Of a stretch of 63,888 nucleotides of DNA, positions 45,625 through 55,469 are shown one piece after another; the stretch's first letter is position 1, and each line of letters opens with the position of its first letter. The notes under the pieces are model-generated. The model did no database searches. It was not told where the DNA came from and was given only the letters and a program-made list of their open reading frames with translations. The position numbers and the translations under genes are program-made. The stretch is from Natronohydrobacter sp. (lineage in GTDB: Bacteria > Pseudomonadota > Alphaproteobacteria > Rhodobacterales > Rhodobacteraceae), in NCBI GenBank assembly GCA_020832555.1, contig JAFIEM010000008.1, positions 1 to 63,888 on the forward strand, given 5' to 3'.

Positions 45625-45952
45625 ATGACTGCACGGATTTCCGATTTCGGCTTAGATGCCGTTCTGATCCGCTTTGCCAATCACCCGACGGAAAAGGCCA
45701 ATCGCGCGGCTTTGGCCTTTTGCGCGGCCAGTGCAGCAGCAAACAATCGGTTTCGGACCCGACACAGGCCTGCGCTCTGGCCTGCCGTTGATCATTCCAG
45801 ACCGCTGCGCCGTGACGACCCTTGGTTTCACGCGCAGCCCGCAGTCTCTGCGGTTCGACGCGGAAACCCTCGACCGCATTCAGACCGCGTGCCTTAGCAA
45901 GGACGTGCGCGGCGACCGGATGGGGCAACGCTTGCAAGGCGCAACAACTTGA
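45625..45952 (+). pseudogene. Fused remnant of 5-oxoprolinase subunits pxpB (5') and pxpC (3')
   Basis: The first part, in one frame from ATG 45625, reads MTARISDFGLDAVLIRFAN, like the N-terminus of PxpB/KipI. The second, in another frame up to the stop at 45952, contains LRFDAETLDRIQTA and DVRGDRMGQRLQGA, like the SDRMGxRLxG segment of PxpC/KipA. Roughly 150 to 200 codons each are missing between and after them. A deletion joining two neighbouring genes explains this. The location after a DUF1445-TRAP cluster is where pxpBC would be expected. Confidence 0.6.
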
Positions 45953-46063
45953 TGCAGCGCAAGGACGCTCCGTCGTTCAATGATTATCCTGAAACAAAGG
46001 CCTTTCCATGCGCGCTTGATTCATATCTGCGAAATGCGCAGGTAAGTGTACCGAGGAGGCGTC

Positions 46064-47956
46064 ATGAATACCCCCAAGACACCACCGCCATCTGAAGAAC
46101 CTGGCAAGCCGGGACCGGTGCAGATGCTCTGGCTGATTGCTTTCGGAATGCTCGCGTTGACGTTCCTTCTGACGCAGCATCCAGACGCGCCCGGTGCCAC
46201 ACAGACTGTATCCTACAGTGAAGTCAGAACTCTGATCCGGCAAGGTGATGTGCGGGAGGTAACTTTGCAGGAATCGGCAATTGTTGCCTTTCTGCACGAG
46301 CAAAGAGCCGATGGTGCCGTCCGCATGCGAGCCGTCACGCCTGCGCAGCCCGATCCGACGCTTCTGCCACTGTTGGAAGAGATGGGTGTCACTGTCAGAG
46401 CCGAAGCCCCCCGCGCCCCATCGACCCTGATTTGGTTCCTGCCGTGGATCCTGATCATCGGCTTCTATTTCTGGCTCAGCCGTCGGATGATGGGGGGGTT
46501 TGGTGGCGGGTTTGGTGGCGGGGTTGGCGGCATGGGGGATTTCCTCAGCGGGCGGTCCTCGAAACCTGCCAAACTGACCAGCAAGGTCACATTTGCCGAT
46601 GTCGCAGGTCAGGATGAAGCCAAGCGCGAAGTGTCGGAACTGGTCGAATTTCTGCGCGATCCCGACCGGTTCCAGCGCGTAGGTGCCACCGTGCCGCATG
46701 GCGTGCTGCTGATGGGACCGCCCGGCACGGGCAAGACACTTCTGGCGCGCGCACTGGCAGGCGAGGCGGATGTGCCGTTCTTTTCAACCTCCGGATCAGA
46801 ATTCGTGGAGATGTTTGTCGGGGTCGGCGCGGGACGCGTGCGCAAGATGTTCGAAGCCGCCCGCAAGCAAGCGCCTGCGATCATTTTCATCGACGAGTTG
46901 GACAGTATCGGACGCACCCGCGGCACCGGTCTGGGCGGTGGCCATGATGAACGCGAGCAGACGCTGAACCAGATACTGGCCGAACTCGACGGGTTCAGCG
47001 CACGCGAGGCGGTGGTGGTGCTTGCCGCGACCAACCGCCCCGATGTGCTGGACCCCGCGCTGCTGCGTCCGGGACGGTTTGACCGGCATGTGACCCTGTC
47101 GCTGCCCGACAAGGACGCGCGCCGCGCGATTTTGAATGTGCATATCAAGGGGCTGCCCTTGCACCGCGATGTCGATCTCGATCAGGTGGCGGCGGGCACG
47201 CCGGGCTTTTCCGGGGCGGATCTGAAAAACCTGCTGAACGAGGCCGCGATCACGGCTGCGCGTCGCCATGCCGGTGACATTACTCCCGCCGATCTGGACG
47301 AGGCCCGCGACAAGGTGATGATGGGCACTGTGCGGACCCTGGCGATCCAGCCTGATGAACGACACCGGCTGGCTGTTCACGAGGCGGGCCATACCGCAGC
47401 GGCCTTTTACAACCCCGGCGGCGATCCGATCTACAAGGTCACGATCATCCCGCGCGGGCGCAGCCTTGGCAGCACTCATATGCTGCCCGCCCATGATCGC
47501 CACACCCTGTCAGAGTCCTATCTGCGCGCGCAACTCGTCACGCTGCTGGCCGGGCGGGCGGCGGAAAAGCTGTTGCTGGGTTCGGTCAGTTCCGGCGCAG
47601 ATGACGACATCCGCCGCGCCACGGCACTGGCGCGTTCGATGGTGGCGCGCTGGGGGATGGACCCGGAGATTGGCCCGGTCGATCTGCGCGATAGCGAAGA
47701 TCACCCGTTCCTCGGCCAACAGATCGCGCAACCGCGCAGCTATTCGGACGACACCGCCACGCGCGTTGATCAGGCCGTGATGGCGCTGCTGCTAGATGCT
47801 GAAGCCAAGGCTATGGGCTTGATCGATGAGCATCGCGACCGGATCACCGGTCTTGTAGCGCGGCTGGAAGCCGAAGAAACCCTTGATCTTCAGGCCATTC
47901 GTGAATGTCTCGACCCGGACAGCAAGATCACACCCTTTACCAGAAACAGGATATGA
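46064..47956 (+). CDS. ftsH: Accessory FtsH-type ATP-dependent zinc metalloprotease
   Basis: 630 residues: two transmembrane helices (about 20-38 and 122-139) flanking a periplasmic domain, a Gly/Met-rich linker (about 141-163), AAA+ module (Walker A GPPGTGKT at 218-225, Walker B IIFIDELD at 273-280, second region of homology [18 protein letters not shown]) and the zinc site HEAGH at 439-443. It degrades membrane and short-lived proteins. Location beside phaC, with 3 nt between the genes, differs from the usual ftsH site (tilS/folP region), so I take it to be a second copy; the housekeeping one is not in the window. GGAGG precedes the ATG. Confidence 0.92.
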   Translation: MNTPKTPPPSEEPGKPGPVQMLWLIAFGMLALTFLLTQHPDAPGATQTVSYSEVRTLIRQGDVREVTLQESAIVAFLHEQRADGAVRMRAVTPAQPDPTLLPLLEEMGVTVRAEAPRAPSTLIWFLPWILIIGFYFWLSRRMMGGFGGGFGGGVGGMGDFLSGRSSKPAKLTSKVTFADVAGQDEAKREVSELVEFLRDPDRFQRVGATVPHGVLLMGPPGTGKTLLARALAGEADVPFFSTSGSEFVEMFVGVGAGRVRKMFEAARKQAPAIIFIDELDSIGRTRGTGLGGGHDEREQTLNQILAELDGFSAREAVVVLAATNRPDVLDPALLRPGRFDRHVTLSLPDKDARRAILNVHIKGLPLHRDVDLDQVAAGTPGFSGADLKNLLNEAAITAARRHAGDITPADLDEARDKVMMGTVRTLAIQPDERHRLAVHEAGHTAAAFYNPGGDPIYKVTIIPRGRSLGSTHMLPAHDRHTLSESYLRAQLVTLLAGRAAEKLLLGSVSSGADDDIRRATALARSMVARWGMDPEIGPVDLRDSEDHPFLGQQIAQPRSYSDDTATRVDQAVMALLLDAEAKAMGLIDEHRDRITGLVARLEAEETLDLQAIRECLDPDSKITPFTRNRI

Positions 47957-47959
47957 CCC

Positions 47960-49762
47960 ATGCCGCCCCGTCGCCCCAAGCCGCCGAAAAGCAAACTTGA
48001 CCCTCCTGCCGTGACGCAGCTACCGATAATGACGCCGCCCACTGCGCCCGAAGTGAAACAGTCACATCAGAATTTTGACCGCGCCGCGCGGGGCGTCATG
48101 GCAAAGATGAGCGGCGGTGTGTCGAACCATGCATTTATCGAGGCCTGGAGCGATTGGGCGCAGCATATGGCGCGCTCACCGGGTCGCCAGCTTGAACTTG
48201 TCGAACATGCACAGCGAAACGCGCTGAAACTATGGGCCAGCCTGACCGATCCCGAAGCAAAGGCACCCTTCGCGCCCAAACCCTACGACCACCGTTTCAC
48301 CCATCCCGACTGGCAAAAGCCGCCCTTCCGAATGTGGCAACAGGGGTTTCTGGCGATGCAGGACTGGTGGGATCACGCGACCGAACCCATGCGCGGCTTA
48401 TGCCGCGAAGATGCCGAGCGCGCGCGTTTTCTGGCACGCCAGACGCTCGATCTGGTCTCGCCCTCCAATTTCACATGGCTGAACCCCGAAATAATCGCTG
48501 CCACCCGCGACACGGCAGGCCGCAATCTGACCGAGGGAATGATCAAGTTTTCCCGTGACATGATCAAAACACTAAGCGGCCATCGCGATCCTGCCCCCGA
48601 AGGCTTTGAAATCGGCAAGGAACTGGGCTGCACCCCCGGCGAAGTGGTCTTTCGCAATGATTTGTTCGAGTTGATCCAATATGCGCCGCAAACCGAGCAG
48701 GTGCGCGCAGATCCCATCCTGATCGTGCCCGCATGGATCATGAAATACTACATCCTCGATCTTTCGCCGCATAATTCGATGGTGCGTTATCTGGTGGATC
48801 AGGGCTTCACGGTCTTCATGATTTCCTGGTGCAACCCGACTGCTGATCAGGCGGAGCTTTCGCTTGAAGACTATCGCAAGCGCGGTGTTCTGGCCGCCCT
48901 TGATGCCGTTTGCGCGATTGTGCCCGACAGGCCGGTCCATGCGGTCGGCTATTGTCTGGGCGGCACAATGTTGGCGATCACCGCAGCAACGATGGCGCGC
49001 GATGGTGACACGCGGCTGGGGTCCGTCACGCTGATGGCCGCGCAGGTGGATTTCGTGGAAGCGGGCGAATTGCTGATGTTTCTGGACGAAAGCCAGATTG
49101 CCTTTCTGGAAGATCTGATGTGGGAGCAGGGTTATCTGGACCGTCCACAAATGGCCCGCGCCTTCGCCGCGATCCGGTCAGAGGATCTGATCTATACCCG
49201 CAATGTGCAGCGTTATTTTCTGGGACGTGATGATCTGCCAAGTGATATCGGCGTGTGGAATGCCGACACGACGCGGATGCCTGCGCGGATGCATTCGGAA
49301 TATCTGCGCGCGCTGTTTCTCGACAATCGGCTGACCGCCGGGCGTTTCGCAGTCGAGGGTCGGGTGATCGCTCTGAAGGATATCGCGGTGCCCCTGTTCG
49401 TGATTGGCACGGAAACCGACCATATCGCTCCTTGGCAATCAGTTTACAAAACGCAGCTTTTCACCGATTGCGACCTGACCTTCGTGTTGACCAAAGGCGG
49501 TCATAATGGCGGCATTCTCAGCGAGCCGGGCCATAAGGGCCGCCATTTCCGCATGTCGCACCGCCCCAAGGGCGCATTATACACTGGCCCTGATGCATGG
49601 ATGGCACAGCATTCACCCAATCCGGGGTCATGGTGGCTTGAGTGGGCCGAGTGGCTGAAAGTGCGAACCGGCAATGCAGTGCCAGCGCCGCAGATGGGGG
49701 CGCCTGACAAAGGCTATCCCCCGCTGATGGCCGCACCCGGAAGCTATGTGTTCCAGCCCTGA
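47960..49762 (+). CDS. phaC: Class I poly(3-hydroxyalkanoate) synthase PhaC
   Basis: 600 residues. The alpha/beta-hydrolase core has the lipase-like box GYCLGG with nucleophile Cys332, Asp in GTETDHIAPW and His in KGGHNGG, and the PhaC N-terminal domain precedes it. It polymerises 3-hydroxyacyl-CoA into PHA granules. The N-terminal 35 residues are unusually Pro/Lys-rich. It is coupled to the accessory ftsH gene; no phaP, phaR or phaZ is adjacent, so it is likely not the main pha locus. Confidence 0.93.
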   Translation: MPPRRPKPPKSKLDPPAVTQLPIMTPPTAPEVKQSHQNFDRAARGVMAKMSGGVSNHAFIEAWSDWAQHMARSPGRQLELVEHAQRNALKLWASLTDPEAKAPFAPKPYDHRFTHPDWQKPPFRMWQQGFLAMQDWWDHATEPMRGLCREDAERARFLARQTLDLVSPSNFTWLNPEIIAATRDTAGRNLTEGMIKFSRDMIKTLSGHRDPAPEGFEIGKELGCTPGEVVFRNDLFELIQYAPQTEQVRADPILIVPAWIMKYYILDLSPHNSMVRYLVDQGFTVFMISWCNPTADQAELSLEDYRKRGVLAALDAVCAIVPDRPVHAVGYCLGGTMLAITAATMARDGDTRLGSVTLMAAQVDFVEAGELLMFLDESQIAFLEDLMWEQGYLDRPQMARAFAAIRSEDLIYTRNVQRYFLGRDDLPSDIGVWNADTTRMPARMHSEYLRALFLDNRLTAGRFAVEGRVIALKDIAVPLFVIGTETDHIAPWQSVYKTQLFTDCDLTFVLTKGGHNGGILSEPGHKGRHFRMSHRPKGALYTGPDAWMAQHSPNPGSWWLEWAEWLKVRTGNAVPAPQMGAPDKGYPPLMAAPGSYVFQP

Positions 49763-49787
49763 GGCGCTTACAATGTGATCTCAGGGC
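49756..49787. terminator. Hairpin shared by convergent phaC and cytochrome genes
   Basis: GCCCTGAG at 49756-49763 pairs with CTCAGGGC at 49780-49787 across a 16-nt loop. It spans both stop codons. No U tract follows, so termination strength is doubtful. Confidence 0.35.
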
Positions 49788-50851
49788 CGGGAAATATGCG
49801 ATACATCCAGCCCTGTGACCCCCGCCAGATCGGCCAGACTGTCATGCAGGATCTGCAGAATGTAGCGCGGGTTATGAACATAGCCGCCGGGATCTTTCGC
49901 GGCCACCTGATAGTTATAGGCGGCTTTCAGAAGACGCGGTGTCCAACTCTGATAGCGGTTGTCGCGGATGAGCTGGTCGGGTGACAACTCGCCACTGCCG
50001 GAGGGATCGGCGAAGAAATAGGGAAAGCTGTTGGCATAGGCAATCGGCGTGCCAGCGATCTGTGCGGCATAGACACGGATGGCATCCATCAACTGGCTCT
50101 GCAAGGCAACGATCTCACTGTGAATCCCGCCCGAGCGGTCGCCAGTCCCTGCAAAATCGCGATGCTGGATGCGGATGTCGCGTAGCTCCTCCACCCCGCG
50201 ATGGCAGGCCAGACAGCCATCGGTTTCGACTGCGGTGCTGTGCGGCTCGTGGCAGGCGACGCATGTATCTGCGCCCGGCACATGCATGAAGCGCCCGGCA
50301 TAGCTGCGTCCTGCATATTGATAGCCCGGACGCGCCTCTGCCCCCAGCATCGTGGCCGCAGAGGCAGCATAGTGGATGTTCACAAAGGCCAGTTCGCCTG
50401 ATACCTCATCCTCGGCCTTGCCTACCACGCGGGTTTCGACATGATCGCTGGACTGGCGGCCCTGATGACAGACCATGCAGGTGGCCGACGACCCAAGCCC
50501 CGAAACTTCGACCCCTGACGGGAAGGTGACGGCATCCAGTGCATGCGCTTCTGCAGTGTGACAACTGGCGCAACCGATCACCGTGTTGATCGTGCCGGGG
50601 TGGTCCACCTGACCGACTGTGTGACCGCCTACCCCCAAAAAATCCAGAAAACCGGTTTCCGAATGGCACATGGCGCAGCTTTCAGGAACCGACCCCTGAT
50701 CGTTCCAATAGGTGAATGACAGCGACTGATAATTCCCGTGCGGCGACTCGAGCCATGCTGCAATCAGCCGTTCCAACCCGTCCAACCCGTCTGACCGCGC
50801 AGGCGCGGGGATGAAAAGTGCAGCGGCAAGAAGCAAGGCGAGAAAGCGCAT
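49781..50851 (-). CDS. Pentahaem c-type cytochrome, periplasmic
   Basis: 356 residues with signal peptide MRFLALLLAAALFIPAPA. Five CxxCH sites: C59-H63, C94-H98, C125-H129, C197-H201 and C213-H217; the C-terminal 130 residues have none. Many further His residues may be distal ligands. The spacing does not match NapC/NrfH or octahaem families I know, so no substrate is assigned. GGAGGACAG precedes the ATG at 50851. It is divergent from a ferric-reductase-like flavoprotein gene, which could supply or receive electrons. Confidence 0.85.
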   Translation of the reverse strand: MRFLALLLAAALFIPAPARSDGLDGLERLIAAWLESPHGNYQSLSFTYWNDQGSVPESCAMCHSETGFLDFLGVGGHTVGQVDHPGTINTVIGCASCHTAEAHALDAVTFPSGVEVSGLGSSATCMVCHQGRQSSDHVETRVVGKAEDEVSGELAFVNIHYAASAATMLGAEARPGYQYAGRSYAGRFMHVPGADTCVACHEPHSTAVETDGCLACHRGVEELRDIRIQHRDFAGTGDRSGGIHSEIVALQSQLMDAIRVYAAQIAGTPIAYANSFPYFFADPSGSGELSPDQLIRDNRYQSWTPRLLKAAYNYQVAAKDPGGYVHNPRYILQILHDSLADLAGVTGLDVSHISRP

Positions 50852-50979
50852 TCTGTCCTCCTGTTCCACTTGTCACGCTAGCAAGGCTTGCATTGAAATT
50901 CCAGAAATGCCTTGATCTGCATCATCGTACATACGACGCAACGTGACACGATGCTGGCGAGAACCGGATCACTGAAGAC

Positions 50980-52425
50980 ATGCACAACTCGCTCCGCCTC
51001 TCCGGTCTGAATGGCCCCGCGCTTGCCTGCTTGTATCTGCTGGCCGCGCTGTTTCCGCTGATGCTTGCGCGGATTCAATCCGCAGCGCCCATGGACAGGT
51101 GGGAATACGCCGCGGCCGCGATGGGCATTATCGCGCTTTGGGGCATGGCGGTGCAATTCGTCACATCCGGCCGGTTCGAGGCCGTTTCGGGTCGGCTCGG
51201 CATCGACAAGATCATGGCCTTTCACAAGCTCGCAGCACTTTGGGTGATGCTGGCGCTGGTGCTGCATCCCCTGGCCTATATTCTGCCGACTTGGCTGGAT
51301 GATCCCGATCTTGGCTGGATCAGATTACACTTCTACCTGACGGACCCTGCCTATCGCAGCGGTGTCATCAGTCTGGGCGCGCTCGCGACCCTGATCGTGA
51401 CATCCCTGCTGCTGGATCGGCTGCCATGGCCCTATGAGGCGTGGCGCGGCACGCATCTGGTGCTGGGGATGATCGCAGTGCTGTCAGGCCTGCATCATGC
51501 ATGGGCCGTGGGGCGGTTCAGCGCCGAGGGGACATTGGCGTGGTTCTGGGCTGCTGTAGGACTTGCGGTCCTGGGGGTGGTGGCCATCCTCTATGGGTGG
51601 CGCTGGTGGCTTTTGCATCGCAGACCGTGGCGGCTGGCTAGTGTTACCAAACGCGCGGATCGCATGTGGGAACTGGACATCCAGCCTGACTCCGGCACAC
51701 CGCCGATGCCTTATCATGCGGGTCAATTCGTCTGGGTGACGGAGGGCAGACGCCGCTTCCCGCTTTTCGACCACCCGTTTTCCATTGCCGACAGCCCCGG
51801 ACGCGACGGCGTGAGTTTGTTGATCAAGGAAGCGGGGGATTTCACCAACCTGATCGGAACCCTGCCCGAAGGTCGCACAATCGGAATTGACGGTCCTTAC
51901 GGTGAATTCACGTTGGAGGCGCATGGCGCTGATGCTGTCCTGCTGATCGGTGGCGGGGTCGGGATTGCACCGATCTTGGGCATCCTGCGCGATATGGTTG
52001 CGCGTGGCGACACGCGACCCGTGCGGCTGGCCTATGCGGTCGGCGCAGTGCAGAATTTCGCCTGTCTGGACGAGTTGCGTGCAGCCACTGAAACTCTCGA
52101 TTTGCAGCTCTGGCTCTTGAGTGAAGACTCACCCGACACCGCCGACATGATCAAGGGACGGCTGACGCAAGCGCATCTGTCCAAGATGCTGAATGGGCTG
52201 CCCCCTGACACAACCAAGGCCCTGATTTGCGGGCCCGGTCTGATGGTGGTCGCTGTTTCGGATATGTTGCTGGAAGTCGGTCTGCCAATGCGCAACGTCA
52301 TCTATGAACGGTTCGACTATGCTGGAGGTGGCCGCTCACGTCAGGATCATATGCGCACCGCCCGGATGCTAAGCGTCGGTGCCGTGATGTTTGCCATTGT
52401 GAGCGGTTTTGCGCTGACTATGTGA
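50980..52425 (+). CDS. Ferric-reductase-like transmembrane flavoprotein
   Basis: 481 residues. The N-terminal part has six membrane helices with haem-ligand type His pairs (MAFHKLAALW, LVLHPLAYIL; then GTHLVLGMI, SGLHHAW). The cytoplasmic part has an FAD site (FDHPFSIADSP) and an NAD(P) site (GGGVGIAPILG) with a C-terminal CGPG. It resembles ferric reductase/NADPH-oxidase-like proteins, which carry electrons from NAD(P)H across the membrane. A final hydrophobic segment (SVGAVMFAIVSGFALTM) forms an extra C-terminal helix. The divergent pentahaem cytochrome is a plausible periplasmic acceptor. Confidence 0.88.
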   Translation: MHNSLRLSGLNGPALACLYLLAALFPLMLARIQSAAPMDRWEYAAAAMGIIALWGMAVQFVTSGRFEAVSGRLGIDKIMAFHKLAALWVMLALVLHPLAYILPTWLDDPDLGWIRLHFYLTDPAYRSGVISLGALATLIVTSLLLDRLPWPYEAWRGTHLVLGMIAVLSGLHHAWAVGRFSAEGTLAWFWAAVGLAVLGVVAILYGWRWWLLHRRPWRLASVTKRADRMWELDIQPDSGTPPMPYHAGQFVWVTEGRRRFPLFDHPFSIADSPGRDGVSLLIKEAGDFTNLIGTLPEGRTIGIDGPYGEFTLEAHGADAVLLIGGGVGIAPILGILRDMVARGDTRPVRLAYAVGAVQNFACLDELRAATETLDLQLWLLSEDSPDTADMIKGRLTQAHLSKMLNGLPPDTTKALICGPGLMVVAVSDMLLEVGLPMRNVIYERFDYAGGGRSRQDHMRTARMLSVGAVMFAIVSGFALTM

Positions 52426-53144
52426 GCAGGGAAACGTCAACTCCTGCGCTGTTGCGCAGCCGAAGTGGTGATCTGGCGACGCCTGCATGACCCCAAGGCA
52501 ACGTTACCGGCGATTACGGGCCTTTCCCGGCGCAACTGTGCAAGACCAGTTTCAAAACCGTTTTGTACTTGGCCACCGATAGTATTTCCGGTTTTCTAAG
52601 TCAGATTTTCAGATACGCCGCGTATGCTATGCCGCTACCGTTTCCCTAGATGATTGATCCCACGGTTTGATGGTGCGATCCTTACTTTGGACGATTGTAT
52701 ACTTGACAAACCATCGGCCCAAGCGGCCTGATCCGGCCTGTCACTCGCCGCGCTCCTGTCCGCTTGCGGCAGCGACGTGATCAGACAGGCGTTCTTGGGT
52801 AAGATGGGCGTAATCGTGGATGAGCAGCTTCAGATAAGTTTCTGCGGCCAGTGCTTTGCTGTGCAACAATCACCAGTAGAGGCTTTTCGCAGGACGCTGG
52901 AACAGTGCAGGATTGCCGATATAGCCTGATGTCGAGACCAACCCTGAACGGCGGTCTTGTCATGTCATATGCGCATCGAAATATGCCACCCGTCCAGAAT
53001 ATGCTTCACTTGGCAGTCGCCACCGATGGCATTCCGGACGAGCTTGGGGAGCATGGGCCGCAACGACGAAATGGACCCCCAATTGCTGTCCACTCCTGAC
53101 GTCATCTTGATATACAACTTGAACAGTTTTTCGAACAGTGAACA
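52426..53144. other. Non-coding interval with a decayed minus-strand reading frame
   Basis: About 720 nt without an intact gene. On the minus strand a frame ending at 52741 reads SKALAAETYLKLLIHDYAHL just before its stop, and upstream of an in-frame TGA continues as STSGYIGNPALFQRPAKSLY. Composition is protein-like, so this is probably the 3' end of a dead gene; I do not recognise it. No promoter or IS ends seen. Confidence 0.4.
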
Positions 53145-53175
53145 CACGGGCCTCCATAGAAAGGCCCGTGCCAGT
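53145..53175. terminator. Hairpin at the end of the formamide operon
   Basis: CACGGGCCT at 53145-53153 and AGGCCCGTG at 53162-53170 form a perfect 9-bp stem with an 8-nt loop. It lies 8 nt beyond the fmdB stop. The T run (TTTTT) follows it on the plus strand; on the minus strand only an upstream A run is present, so it may end transcription from either side with unequal strength. Confidence 0.6.
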
Positions 53176-53178
53176 TTT

Positions 53179-53475
53179 TCAGCATTGCCCGAGCATCCAG
53201 CGACGCGATGTGGGTGGGGTCGCTTTCTTGCAAAGATTACAACCACAACTGGGTAAATGATTGCGCTTGATCACTTTCGGCTCGGCCGAGCTTTTCTCGG
53301 CGCGACTCTCAGCCCGACGCAACGCGCTGGAAAGGTTGCTGATCTGAGGTAGCGCTGGCAGCACTCGGCTGCGCACACCACAACAGGGACAGTTCAGCCC
53401 CTCCCGGCTTTGGTCAAAAGTTGCTATGGCGGTGAAAACTCCGTGGTCAGGGCAGCTAAAATCATAAACCGGCAT
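53179..53475 (-). CDS. fmdB: FmdB-family zinc ribbon protein
   Basis: 98 residues. The N-terminal zinc ribbon has MPVYDFSCPDHG and CPCCGVRSRVLPALP, as in FmdB proteins encoded with formamidase; two more Cys (CGCNLC) near the C-terminus could add a second site. The family is thought to be regulatory, but its mechanism is not settled. It is last in the amiS-fmdB pair, 12 nt after amiS. Confidence 0.88.
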   Translation of the reverse strand: MPVYDFSCPDHGVFTAIATFDQSREGLNCPCCGVRSRVLPALPQISNLSSALRRAESRAEKSSAEPKVIKRNHLPSCGCNLCKKATPPTSRRWMLGQC

Positions 53476-53487
53476 ACATGATCCTCC

Positions 53488-54000
53488 TCAGATCAGACTG
53501 TCGAGCAACAGGAAACCAGGTAGCCATCCGGTCAGGATGCCCGCCAGAAGGGTGACCCAGGCGGTCTGTCGCAAAATGGGCCGACCGAGAGCGAGAAGCA
53601 GGAAATACATGAACCACAAGACACCCCAGAACAGCCAGTTGGTCGCAAGCCAGATTTCAGTCGCCGAACCTGCCTCTGCGATAGCGCGCAGGAAAACCGG
53701 GACCGTGGTGATCGCCACGAACAGACTGAACCAACCCAACCCACGCCCGTCCACCTCGAGAAGGCGGTTATAAGCCACCCAGACGTAAGTCGTCGCGAAC
53801 ATCAGGGTCAATGCCGCTGCGCGAACACTTTGTTCATCCGCACCCGTGCCGAAAGCGCCCTGAATGACCACTGCCGCCGCAACCAGACCTGAGACGACAT
53901 TGATGACCACGATCTCGCGGTCCTGAATCCGGCCCATAAGCCAGAGACCATTGAGAAAAAGGACCGCACCTACATAAAATAATAGAAACCCTAGCAGCAT
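53488..54000 (-). CDS. amiS: AmiS/UreI-family amide/urea channel
   Basis: 170 residues with six or seven transmembrane helices, beginning MLLGFLLFYVGAVLFLNGLW, the family start. Members conduct urea or short-chain amides. The gene is between formamidase and fmdB, so formamide is the likely substrate. An ATG at 54015 would add five residues; I prefer 54000 because it matches the family's N-terminus and has GGAG at suitable distance. Confidence 0.9.
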   Translation of the reverse strand: MLLGFLLFYVGAVLFLNGLWLMGRIQDREIVVINVVSGLVAAAVVIQGAFGTGADEQSVRAAALTLMFATTYVWVAYNRLLEVDGRGLGWFSLFVAITTVPVFLRAIAEAGSATEIWLATNWLFWGVLWFMYFLLLALGRPILRQTAWVTLLAGILTGWLPGFLLLDSLI

Positions 54001-54055
54001 TCTCGTTGTCTCCATCTTGTCCCGCCCCGGCTTGCAGGGCGGGAGAGAAAAGGGT

Positions 54056-55282
54056 TCAGCTTGTCCGCGCTACCGAGACTTCCGGCACCGAACGCTTGGG
54101 CCCGTCACCGTTGGGACGGATGTCGAAATCGAAGATCGCTGTCGGAATCGCGAGGGTCGCGCAAGCATTGGGGATATCGACAATGCCGGCGATGCGCCCC
54201 TCGACCGGAGCTGTGCCAAGGATCATGTAGGCCTGTTCGCCCGAATACCCGAACTTCTTTAGGTACTCGATCGCATTGAGGCAGGCACGTCGATAGGCGA
54301 CGTGGGCATCAAGGTAATATTGCTCGCCGGTATGTTCGTCGACAGAGATACCCTCAAAAATCAGGTAATCGTCGAAATGTGGGTCGATCGGCGATGGGCG
54401 GAAAATCGGGTTGGTGATGGCATACTTTGACATACCGTCCTTGATGATCTCGACCTTGATATCAATCCAGCCCGCCATCTCGATAGCACCGCAGAAGGTG
54501 ATTTCACCATCACCCTGGCTGAAATGGATGTCGCCCATCGAGAGCCCGCCGCCCTTGACGTAGACGGGAAAGTACACCTTGGACCCACGCGAGAGGTTCT
54601 TGATGTCACAATTGCCACCATGTTCGCGCGCAGGGACGGTGCGCCAGGCTTCGTTGGCAGCCTTCGCGGCGGCAGAACCCGTCATTTGACCCATCAACGC
54701 AGTCGAGGGGTCGGGGGGACAGGCCAGTGGCGGAACCCGCTCCGGATCGGTTGCGATCAACGCAGCCTCGCGGCGGTTCGCTTCGGCAAGGAGCTTGTGG
54801 TCAGGCAGACATCCGATCAGGCCTGGGTGGATCAGGCCGGGATAGCGCACACCAGGGATATGACGAGAGGTTGCATAGATCCCCTCGAAGTCCCAGCAGG
54901 ACTTGACGGCTTCGGGGTAGTGTTCAGTTAGGAAACCCCCTCCATTCTCTTTGGCGAAAAGCCCGTTGAAGCCCCAGCGCGAATCGTCCTTGGCGCCAAT
55001 ATCGAGAATATCGACAACCAACAGATCGCCTGGCTCCGCCCCCTCAAAGCCGAAGGGGCCGGAGAGGTAATGCACGCGGGTCAGATCGACATCACGGATG
55101 TCGTTGGCGCTGTCGTTGTTTCCGATCTGTCCTCCGGTCCAGTCGAAGCATTCAACGCGGAGAACCTCGCCGGGCTTGAATGTCTCGACCATCGGAATGT
55201 CGGGATGCCAGCGGTTATGTGTCTTGATCGCCGCCTCCTCGGGAGCTTTGTTCAGATCGACTTCGAAGATAGTTTTCGGCAT
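54056..55282 (-). CDS. fmdA: Formamidase (acetamidase/formamidase family)
   Basis: 408 residues. It has the family's GEVLRVECFDWTGGQIGNND (first part), GPFGFEGAEPGDLLVVDI, the HPGLIGCLPDHKLL segment and KGGGLSMGDIHFSQGDGEI of the catalytic barrel. It hydrolyses formamide to formate and ammonia. GGAGG precedes the ATG at 55282. It is transcribed away from the permease-kinase sensor gene, with three dyads in the 268-nt gap. It is followed by amiS and fmdB, so import and hydrolysis are in one operon. Confidence 0.94.
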   Translation of the reverse strand: MPKTIFEVDLNKAPEEAAIKTHNRWHPDIPMVETFKPGEVLRVECFDWTGGQIGNNDSANDIRDVDLTRVHYLSGPFGFEGAEPGDLLVVDILDIGAKDDSRWGFNGLFAKENGGGFLTEHYPEAVKSCWDFEGIYATSRHIPGVRYPGLIHPGLIGCLPDHKLLAEANRREAALIATDPERVPPLACPPDPSTALMGQMTGSAAAKAANEAWRTVPAREHGGNCDIKNLSRGSKVYFPVYVKGGGLSMGDIHFSQGDGEITFCGAIEMAGWIDIKVEIIKDGMSKYAITNPIFRPSPIDPHFDDYLIFEGISVDEHTGEQYYLDAHVAYRRACLNAIEYLKKFGYSGEQAYMILGTAPVEGRIAGIVDIPNACATLAIPTAIFDFDIRPNGDGPKRSVPEVSVARTS

Positions 55283-55394
55283 GTTCTCCTCCCAGATACC
55301 AAAGTGCAGACCCAACGATGATTGTTGGCCCTGAAATAATCTGCACCGGCTCTGTAATCGGAATGCGTGCCAACGTGGCGATAAGGGTAATTTT

Positions 55395-55427
55395 TTGTAA
55401 TTCAGGAGTTACAATCAATTACATTGA
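55395..55427. promoter_or_regulatory. Two adjacent dyads between fmdA and the sensor gene
   Basis: TTGTAA-N8-TTACAA (55395-55414) is followed directly by TCAAT-TAC-ATTGA (55415-55427). They lie 113 nt from fmdA and 124 nt from the sensor start, in the most AT-rich part of the gap, so they are good candidates for the OmpR-type regulator encoded at 59260. Confidence 0.55.
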
Positions 55428-55469
55428 AAGCGTGGAATTGCCTGATTCATAGCTTTACCGTGGAGCGCT

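Noticed and set aside
52781-52963. Short minus-strand frame as a real gene
   Set aside because: The more protein-like reading is in another frame with an in-frame stop, so the region is treated as decayed.
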